In this document: in pieces, positions 57,898 to 64,000 of the stretch
How the letters are laid out: each line of letters starts with the position of its first letter
Position numbering within the stretch: the first letter of the stretch is position 1
From: DATAGF01 sp963834875
Lineage (GTDB): Bacteria; Actinomycetota; Thermoleophilia; Miltoncostaeales; Miltoncostaeaceae
Length of the DNA: 64,000 nt
Reading direction: 5' to 3'
NCBI GenBank assembly: GCA_963834875.1
Contig: CAWIDG010000025.1
Span: 1 to 64,000, forward strand
Position numbers and translations under genes: made by a program
The notes under the pieces: generated by a model
What the model saw: the letters and a program-made list of their open reading frames with translations, nothing else
Told to the model about the DNA's origin: nothing
The model's database searches: none

Positions 57898-57971
57898 TCG
57901 GGGTGCCCGGATTTGAACCGGGGACCTCTCCGACCCGAACGGAGCGCGCTACCAAGCTGCGCCACACCCCG
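57898..57971 (-). tRNA. tRNA-Pro (anticodon CGG)
   Basis: Read on the minus strand, the acceptor stem CGGGGTG pairs with CACCCCG, followed by discriminator A. The D-arm is GCGCAGCTTGGTAGCGC. The anticodon arm is CTCCG-TTCGGGT-CGGAG, so the anticodon is CGG (codon CCG). The T-arm is CCCGG-TTCAAAT-CCGGG. The CCA end is not encoded. All stems pair perfectly. Confidence 0.95.
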
Positions 57972-58009
57972 CCGTCAGCGGCTCGGCGAATCGTACCCCA
58001 TGGCGGGGC

Positions 58010-58243
58010 TCAGACGGTGATGACGCCCTCGACCTCGGGGATCGCGCGCCGCAGCTCGGCCTCGATCCCGAGGGTCAGGGTGGCGGTGGACATCGGGCAT
58101 CCGCCGCAGGAGCCCTGCATGTTCAGGTAGACGAAGCCCTCCTCGTCGAACTCGACGAGCTCGACGTCGCCCCCGTCCGCGTGCAGCGCGGGGCGGATCT
58201 GGTCCAGGACGTCCTCGATCTGGGAGAGAATCTCCGCCGACAT
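58010..58243 (-). CDS. NifU C-terminal-domain Fe-S scaffold protein
   Basis: ATG 58243 with AGGAGG close upstream; 77 residues. HADGGDVELVEFDEEGFVYL and GSCGGCPMSTATLTLGIEAE give the CxxC motif that binds a transient Fe-S cluster in NifU/NfuA-type proteins. It is divergent from, and its start overlaps, the nitrilase gene. Confidence 0.88.
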   Translation of the reverse strand: MSAEILSQIEDVLDQIRPALHADGGDVELVEFDEEGFVYLNMQGSCGGCPMSTATLTLGIEAELRRAIPEVEGVITV

Positions 58244-59096
58244 GCCGCCTCCTGGTGATGGCTCCGACCGGCCCCATGGTAGCGCCCTGAGGGTCGCCGC
58301 GGTCCAGATGAGCAGCTCCGCCGACCGCGGGCGCAACATCGGCGCCGCGGAGGGCCTCGTGCGGCGGGCGGCGCACGCGGGGGCGCGGCTGGTCGTCCTG
58401 CCCGAGAAGTGGCCGTTCATGCACGGTCCGCGGCTTCTGGAGGGGGCGGAGCCCCTCGACGGGCCCTCCCTTGCGGCGGCCCGGGCCTGGGCGAGCGAGC
58501 TGGGCGTCGCGATCGTCGCGGGGAGCGTGGTCGAGCGGGTCGAGGGGGACGCGCGGGCGCGCAACACCAGCGTCCTCCTGCGCCCGGACGGGACCGTCGC
58601 GGGCGTCTACCGCAAGCTCCACATGTTCGACGTGGACGTGGGCGGCGTGTCGTATCGCGAGTCGGCCGCCACGGCGCCGGGCGATGAGGTGGTGGTGGCC
58701 GAGGTCCTGGGCCGCTCCGTGGGCATGTCGGTCTGCTACGACCTGCGCTTCCCCGAGCTCTACCGCCGCCTGGCGGACGGGGGCGCCGAGATCATCGTCG
58801 TCCCGGCGGCCTTCACGGCCGTGACCGGGCGCGACCACTGGGAGCCGCTGCTCAGGGCCCGCGCCATCGAGAACCAGGCCTTCGTGGTCGCCGCCGGCCA
58901 GCACGGGCGCCACGACGACGGCACCGAGACCCACGGGCGCAGCATGATCATCGACCCCTGGGGGCTCGTCCTTGCGCAGGCGCCCGACGGCGAGGGGCTG
59001 GCCGTCGCCGACCTCGACTTCGCGCGGATGGACGAGATCCGCGACCGGCTCCCGGCCCTGCGCCACCGCCGGCCGGACGTCTACGGCCGGCCCTGA
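58242..59096 (+). CDS. Carbon-nitrogen hydrolase (nitrilase superfamily)
   Basis: About 284 residues from ATG 58242; the conserved start (LRVAAVQMSSSADRGRNI) begins about 16 residues later, so a downstream non-ATG start is possible. The catalytic triad is visible: Glu in VLPEKWPFM, Lys in YRKLHMFDVDVGG and Cys in GMSVCYDLRFPELYR. This pattern fits the Nit group (deaminated-glutathione amidase or omega-amidase-like). The next gene starts two bases after its stop. Confidence 0.85.
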   Translation: MPPPGDGSDRPHGSALRVAAVQMSSSADRGRNIGAAEGLVRRAAHAGARLVVLPEKWPFMHGPRLLEGAEPLDGPSLAAARAWASELGVAIVAGSVVERVEGDARARNTSVLLRPDGTVAGVYRKLHMFDVDVGGVSYRESAATAPGDEVVVAEVLGRSVGMSVCYDLRFPELYRRLADGGAEIIVVPAAFTAVTGRDHWEPLLRARAIENQAFVVAAGQHGRHDDGTETHGRSMIIDPWGLVLAQAPDGEGLAVADLDFARMDEIRDRLPALRHRRPDVYGRP

Positions 59097-59097
59097 C

Positions 59098-59844
59098 ATG
59101 CCCGCGCGGGTCGCCCTGGTGACCGGCAGCTCGCGCGGCCTGGGCGCCGAGATCGCGCGCCGCCTGGCGCGCGATGGGCTCGCCGTGGCGGTCAACGCCC
59201 TGCGGGACGACGTGGGCGCGGCGGCCGTCGCCGCGGACATCCGGAGCGACGGCGGTGCGGCGGAGGCGTTCGCGGCCGACGTCACCGACGAGCGGCAGGC
59301 CGCCGGCCTCGCCGCCGACGTCGAGGGGGCGCTCGGACCGGTCGACGTCCTGGTGCTGAACGCCACCGGTCCGCAGCCCGAGGCGCCGCTCACCGACGTG
59401 GGGTGGGACGAGCACCTCGCCCAGCTCGCCTTCTTCGTGAAGAGCCCGGTGGTGCTCGGCCGACTGGTGGTCCCCGGGATGCGGGCGCGCCGCTGGGGGC
59501 GAATCGTCCAGATCGACTCCGAGGTCGCCGATCGCCCGCCTCCCGGCCGATCGGCCTACGCCACGGCCAAGAGCGCCCAGATCGGCCTCGCCCGGAGCTG
59601 GGCGCGGGAGCTGGCCCCGCACGGCATCACCGTCAACGCGGTCGCGCCCGGCTTCGTGCCGGTCGAGCGGCACGACGAGGTCCCGGACGAGGTGCGTCGC
59701 GCCTACCTCGCCTCGGTTCCGGCGGGGCGCATGGGGACGCGCGAGGACGTCGCCCACGCCGTCAGCTTCTTCGCGTCCGAGGGGGCCGGCTTCGTGACCG
59801 GCCAACGCCTGGTCGTGGACGGCGGGCGCGCCCTCTGGGCCTGA
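59098..59844 (+). CDS. Short-chain dehydrogenase/reductase
   Basis: ATG 59098; 248 residues. The cofactor motif is LVTGSSRGLGAEIARRL, then LVLNATGP, a Ser in VQIDSEVADRP and the active-site YATAKSAQIGL (YxxxK). It ends GFVTGQRLVVDGGRALWA, typical of FabG-like SDRs. The ARRLARDG region suggests NADP(H) use. Probably co-transcribed with the nitrilase; substrate unknown. Confidence 0.88.
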   Translation: MPARVALVTGSSRGLGAEIARRLARDGLAVAVNALRDDVGAAAVAADIRSDGGAAEAFAADVTDERQAAGLAADVEGALGPVDVLVLNATGPQPEAPLTDVGWDEHLAQLAFFVKSPVVLGRLVVPGMRARRWGRIVQIDSEVADRPPPGRSAYATAKSAQIGLARSWARELAPHGITVNAVAPGFVPVERHDEVPDEVRRAYLASVPAGRMGTREDVAHAVSFFASEGAGFVTGQRLVVDGGRALWA

Positions 59845-59867
59845 GCCGGGGCGACGGCGAGCACCCC

Positions 59868-61169
59868 TCAGGCCGCGGCGCCGGCGAGCTCGGCGGCGAG
59901 CGGGCCGGGGTCCAGCCCCGGCGCTCCGAGCTCGCTCGCGAGCGCCTCGGGCTCCAGCGCCCCGCCCTCCAGCCACAGCTCCCGCAGCAGGCGCCCGGCC
60001 CGCGGGTCGGCGAACCAGCGCGCGCCGTGCGCCTCGCGCAGGTGGGCGCGCAGCGCCGCCGACAGCGCCTGCGCTCGCAGCTCATCGGCCGGGCCCAGGC
60101 CGGCGAGGCCGTCGGCCAGGGTCAGCGCCGCCGGCCACTCCAGGCCGAGCGCGCGCGACATCGGCGCCTCGCCTCCGCGGGCCGGCGCGACCGCCCGGGC
60201 GGCGGCCGCCCGGGCCGCAAGCAGCCTGGCCGCACCTGCCGCGCGGGAGACGGCGCCGGCGTCGCGGACCCCGGCGGCCCGGGCGAGCCAGGCCGGGTCG
60301 GCGGCCAGCCCCTCGAGCAGCAGCCCCGACGCCCTTGCGAGGCTCGGGTCGGCCAGGAGGCGTCGTTCCGGGGGGAGGCGCGGCGACGCGCCCGAGGCCG
60401 CGAGCGCGGCGCCGAGCGCGCCCAGCGTCTCGAGCCAGAGCGCCAGCCCCTCGCGCCCACCGGCGGGGACGGCCGGCCCCCCGGGGAGCTCCAGCTCGAG
60501 CAGCTCGAGGGTGCGGGCGGCGACGTCGCGGGCTCCGGAGGACGACACCTCGTCCTCGAGCTGGGGCGCGCGGACGATGCGGGGCAGGTCCGCGGCCTCG
60601 GGAGGGGCGGCGTCGCCCAGCGCGGCCGCGGCCGCGCCGGCGAGCGCCCGCCCCGCGACGTCGTCGGTGGCGTCGAGCAGCCCCTCGCCGGACGCGGCGA
60701 CGGCGGCCAGGTCGAGGCCCGCCGCCCCGGCCAGGAGCGCCTCGGGCGAGGCCGCTCCGGCGTCCCGGGCCGCCTCCTCCCGCCGCTGCCGGGCGTCGGC
60801 CAGGAGCGGGCCGAGCCGGCCCTCGACGGCCCTCAGGCGGGCGGCCTGGATCGCGCGGCGGCGCTCCCGGTCCGGCTCGGCCGCGAGCGCGGCGTCGACC
60901 CCGGAGGGCGCGAGGAGCCCGCCCGGGCCCTCGATGACCGCCTCGGCGAGCCGGGCGCGGATCTCGGCCATCTCGCCCGCGCTCGCGCGCCGCAGGAGCC
61001 CCTCGGCGGCGAACCGCGCGAGCGCCGGTGCGCCCTGGGCGCGCAGGCCGGCGACGGCGTCGGCGCTGAACAGGCGGGCCAGGCGGTCGTCGGCGGCGGG
61101 GCCGGGCGCGGCGAGCAGCTCCTCGACCCCCAGCCGGTACTCCTCGAGGTCGGGAGCGGCGGCGGCCAC
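59868..61169 (-). CDS. Uncharacterised Ala-rich all-helical protein
   Basis: The 433-residue product (AAAAPDLEEYRLGVEELLAA...) is almost entirely Ala/Leu/Arg/Glu helix, with no signal peptide, membrane segment or metal motif. The C-terminal region HLREAHGARWFADPRAGRLL and RELWLEGGALEPEALASELG looks like a conserved core reminiscent of helical M3-type oligopeptidase C-termini but lacks HExxH. The frame is intact and codon use matches neighbours. Divergent from the methyltransferase gene with a 17-base gap. Function unknown. Confidence 0.6.
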   Translation of the reverse strand: MAAAAPDLEEYRLGVEELLAAPGPAADDRLARLFSADAVAGLRAQGAPALARFAAEGLLRRASAGEMAEIRARLAEAVIEGPGGLLAPSGVDAALAAEPDRERRRAIQAARLRAVEGRLGPLLADARQRREEAARDAGAASPEALLAGAAGLDLAAVAASGEGLLDATDDVAGRALAGAAAAALGDAAPPEAADLPRIVRAPQLEDEVSSSGARDVAARTLELLELELPGGPAVPAGGREGLALWLETLGALGAALAASGASPRLPPERRLLADPSLARASGLLLEGLAADPAWLARAAGVRDAGAVSRAAGAARLLAARAAAARAVAPARGGEAPMSRALGLEWPAALTLADGLAGLGPADELRAQALSAALRAHLREAHGARWFADPRAGRLLRELWLEGGALEPEALASELGAPGLDPGPLAAELAGAAA

Positions 61170-61186
61170 GGCGCAATACTAGGAAC

Positions 61187-62558
61187 GTGGAGCGCCCCCG
61201 GCGCGATGACGTCCTCGAGCTCGAGGTCGGCGACCTCGCCTTCGGCGGGGCCGCGGTCGCGCGCCGCGACGGCTTCGTCGTCTTCTGCCGCGACGCCGCC
61301 CCCCAGGACCTGATCCGGGCGCGCGTGACCAAGGCGCGCCGCCGCTTCGCCGAGGCGGATCTCGTCGAGGTGCTGAGCCCCGGGCCGGACCGCGTCGCGC
61401 CCCCGTGCCCCTACGTGCCGCGCTGCGGGGGCTGCCGCCTGCAGCACGTGGCCTACGAGGCCCAGCTCGCCGCCAAGCGCGACCAGGTGGCCGAGCACCT
61501 CGCGCGCATCGGCCACCTCGACGGGATCGCCGTGCTGCCGCCCGACGCCGCCGTCGAGGCCTTCGGCTACCGCAACCGCATGGAGTACTCGGCCGCCCCC
61601 GGGCCCGGCGGCGAGCTCACCCTCGGCTTCCACGCCCGCGGGCGCTGGGACGAGGTCATCGACGTCGAGGCCTGCCTGCTCGCCACGCCGCTCGGCAACG
61701 CGGTGCGCGAGACGGTGCGGGCGGCGGCGGCCGAGGCCGGCCTCGCGCCCTACGACCAGCGGGCCCACGCCGGCGTCCTCCGGCACGTCGTCGTGCGCGA
61801 GGGCATCGCCACCGGCCAGGTGCTGGTGACGCTGGTGACCGCCGCCGGGGCCGAGGAGGGCGTCAACGCTGTCGCGGCGCGCCTGGCCCGGGCGCACCCC
61901 GAGCTCGTCGGGGTGCTCCACGCGGTCAACGCCGGGGTCGCCGAGACGACCGCCGGTCATCCGACCCGGGTCGTGGCGGGCCGCGACTGGCTGGAGGAGC
62001 GGGTCCTCGGGACGACGCTGCGCCTGTCGGCGGGCTCCTTCTTCCAGACCAACACGCGCATGGCCGAGCGCCTCTACGAGCGCGTGGCCGAGGCGGCCGG
62101 CCTCGACGGCTCCCAGGTGCTCTACGACCTGTTCTCCGGCGCCGGCAGCATCGGCGTCGTGCTCGCCCCCGGGGCGCGCGAGGTCGTGGCGATCGACGTC
62201 GTCCCGGAGGCGGTGGCCGACGCCGAGCGCAACGCCGCCGCCAACGGCCTGGCCAACCACACGGCGCTCCGCGGCGACGTCGGCGTCGTCCTGCGCGAGC
62301 GCCGCGGCGAGCTCCCGCCGCGCGGACGTCGCCGTGGTGGACCCGCCGCGCGCGGGGCTCTCGGGGCGCGCGATCCGGCGGGTGTTGGAGCTCGCCCCGG
62401 CGACGCTCGTCTACGTCTCCTGCCAGCCGGCCACCTTCGCCGACAACGCCGCCCGCCTCGTCGAGGGGGGCTACCGGCTGGAGTGGGTCCGCCCGGTCAA
62501 CATGTTCCCCCAGACGCCCCACATCGAGGCGGTCGCGCGCTTCACCCGTGAGCGCTGA
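61187..62558 (+). CDS. 23S rRNA (uracil-C5)-methyltransferase, RumA/RlmD family, one frameshift
   Basis: GTG 61187. The N-terminal TRAM domain (LELEVGDLAFGGAAVARRDG) is followed by CPYVPRCGGCRLQHV, the Fe-S cluster Cys set. The SAM motif is LYDLFSGAGSIGVVLAPGA, then DPPRAGLSGRA, and the catalytic VYVSCQPATFADN. One extra C near 62321 needs removal (ELP to RADVAVVDPPR), giving 456 residues. It methylates a uridine in 23S rRNA (RlmD or RlmCD type) or in tRNA; the site cannot be told from sequence. Confidence 0.88.
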
Positions 62559-62588
62559 CCGCTCCGGCCGCGGCACACCCCCGCCGGC

Positions 62589-63608
62589 CTAGTACGGACT
62601 GGCCGTTCGGCCGCACCGCGCCGGCGAGCGCGGCCGAGGTAGGCGCCGACGGCGTTGGCCGGCCCGGTGACCGCCGCCGGGCCGACCGTGATGCGCGCGA
62701 CCCGGCCCGGGTCAGCGCTGTGGACGAACCAGATCGCTCCGTCAGGCCCCGCCGTGATCCCGATCGGGGAGCCGTTCGGGCTGAAGCCCGGCGTACGCCG
62801 CCGGTGAACTCCCTGACCTCGCCGGAGGGCGTGATGCGGGCCACGCGCCCGGGGCTGAGCGTCAGCGTAAACCAGAGGTTGCCGTCGGGACCGGCGGTGA
62901 TGTTGTTGGGCAGGGCGTTCGGCGTGAAGCCTGGGACGACGCCGGCAGTGAACTCGGTGACCTGGCCGGCCGGGGTGATCCGCCCGATCCGGCCGGGCGG
63001 CGACGCCTGGGTGAACCACAGGTTGCCGTCGGGGCCGGCCGCGATGTCGGCCGGGCCGCTGCCGGCGCTAAAGCCCGGCGTGACGCCGCCGGTGAACTCG
63101 GTGACCTGGCCGGCCGGCGTGATCCGCGCAATCCGCCCCGGCGCGAACGACATCGCCATCCAGAGGTTGCCGTCGGGGCCGCTCGTGATCCCGTTGGGTC
63201 CGGCGTTGGCGCTGAACCCCGGCGTCGAGCCGCCGGTCAGCTCGGCCGCCTCGAAGGTCGGCGTGATCCGGACCACCCGGCCCGGGTTGAGGCCGAGCGT
63301 GAGCCAGACGTTCCCGTCGGGCCCGGCGGTGAGCTCCGTCGGTGCGCCGTTCGCGCTGAAGCCGGGGAAGCCGGCGGTCAGCTGGCCGACGCCGGCGGTG
63401 AGGCGGCCGACGCCCCCGGGGTTGGCCTGCTGGGCGAACCAGATCGGCCCGTCGGGCCCGGCGGCGATCCCCAGCGGCTCCCGGTCGACGGGGAAGCCCG
63501 ACGTGAGGCCGCCGACGAACTCGGTCACCCCCGGCTGGCCCGGCGTAATGCGACCCACCCGTCCGGGGTCGTTGAGCTGGGTGAACCAGACGTTGCCGTC
63601 GTTTCCGG
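62589..63608 (-). CDS. Streptogramin-lyase-like beta-propeller protein, 5' end missing and frameshifted
   Basis: Repeated blades of 40-odd residues share GPDGNLWF and GRIGRITPAGQVTEFT; at least six are visible. This is the Vgb/NHL-type six- or seven-bladed propeller, common in exported proteins. One base is missing near 62795 (TGGV to TPGFSPNGSP). The reading opens at GNDGNVWFTQLNDPGRVGR, directly against the stop of the aldo/keto reductase, with no start codon or signal peptide. The 3' end is uncertain, with a possible TAG at 62589-62591 in another frame. Probably a truncated gene, or a misjoin. Confidence 0.6.
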
Positions 63609-64000
63609 TCAGCGCTCGCTGTCGAGCTCCGCCATCAGCGGCTCGGCGTAGCGGGCGCCGGCGGCGGCGGCGGCCGGGACGGCGCCCTCGATGCGGGCGA
63701 GGTCGTCGGCCGAAAGCTCGACGCCGAGGGCGTCCAACGCCTCGTCGAGCCGCTCGCGCGTCCGCGCGCCGACCAGGGGGACGATGTCGTCGCCGCGCGA
63801 GAGCACCCAGGCGATCGCCGCCTGGGCCACCGTGATCCCGCGCCCCTCGGCGACGGCGCGCAGCGCCTCCACGAGGTCCAGGTTGCGGGCGAGGTTCTCG
63901 CCCTGGAAGCGCGGCGAGTGGGCCCGGAAGTCCCCGCCGTCGAGCGCGCGATCGCGGGTCCAGTGGCCGCTCAGGAGGCCCCGGGACAGCACGCCGTAGG
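63609..64000 (-). CDS. Aldo/keto reductase, C-terminal part (runs off the window)
   Basis: Only the last 130 or so residues are present: YGVLSRGLLSGHW, ALRAVAEGRGITVAQAAIAW, VLSRGDDIVPLVGARTRERL and a final AEPLMAELDSER. These match the NADPH-binding C-terminal half of AKR-superfamily enzymes (the VPLVGAR loop contacts the cofactor phosphate). The catalytic Tyr region lies outside the window. Confidence 0.85.
   Translation of the reverse strand, partial: YGVLSRGLLSGHWTRDRALDGGDFRAHSPRFQGENLARNLDLVEALRAVAEGRGITVAQAAIAWVLSRGDDIVPLVGARTRERLDEALDALGVELSADDLARIEGAVPAAAAAGARYAEPLMAELDSER

Noticed and set aside
57898..57971. Integration site of a mobile element at tRNA-Pro
   Set aside because: No integrase gene and no duplicated tRNA 3' end were found nearby.

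Overview
The window is about 64 kb of very GC-rich DNA from an actinobacterium-like genome. RpoC carries the actinobacterial-type charged coiled-coil insertion after its N-terminal zinc finger. Many starts are GTG or TTG, a CSLREA-type beta-helix protein is present, and uL15 has an unusual central segment. Together these suggest a deep-branching lineage such as Thermoleophilia (Solirubrobacterales or Gaiellales), but no 16S gene is present, so this is inference.

The backbone is the transcription and translation supercluster, nearly all on the + strand: rpoB-rpoC (212-8667), rpsL-rpsG-fusA (16330-19372), tuf (27137-28330), the S10/spc/alpha genes rpsJ through map (28407-40995), and rpmJ-rpsM-rpsK-rpsD-rpoA-rplQ-truA (45811-49580). 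Three accessory blocks interrupt it. At 8.7-16.2 kb are a cation/proton antiporter, an M74-like peptidase, an SGNH hydrolase, a membrane-anchored unknown, a GNAT protein, a PhyH-type dioxygenase and a methyltransferase. At 19.4-26.9 kb are a very large ATPase-LuxR regulator, a glucuronyl-epimerase-like protein, a deazaflavin-type oxidoreductase and an FAD plus Fe-S oxidoreductase. At 41.1-45.6 kb are two exported proteins and a metallo-beta-lactamase-fold hydrolase; this block sits where infA is usually found.

Downstream (49.5-64 kb) lie a lipoprotein, surE, a HAD phosphatase, ligA, dacB, a small HTH protein, a PAP2 phosphatase, tRNA-Pro(CGG), a NifU-like protein, a nitrilase-family amidohydrolase, an SDR, an all-helical unknown, a 23S rRNA uracil methyltransferase, a beta-propeller protein and the 3' part of an aldo/keto reductase.

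The most interesting content is non-coding. Two copies of a 160-170 bp structured element (35277-35435 and 50422-50590) share a conserved core. Their outer stems, an inner 5-bp stem and a terminal hairpin differ in sequence but keep pairing, which is the signature of selected secondary structure. Separately, the palindrome GCCAATTGGC occurs in three arrays with an exact 23-bp period (12796-12851, 13055-13110, 24940-24972), one of them in frame inside a coding sequence.

About 25 single-base frameshifts interrupt otherwise intact housekeeping genes (rpoC, fusA, rplD, secY, truA, surE, ligA and others). Most need removal of one base and some need addition of one. This looks like residual assembly error rather than gene decay, so gene ends and a few starts given here are corrected readings.
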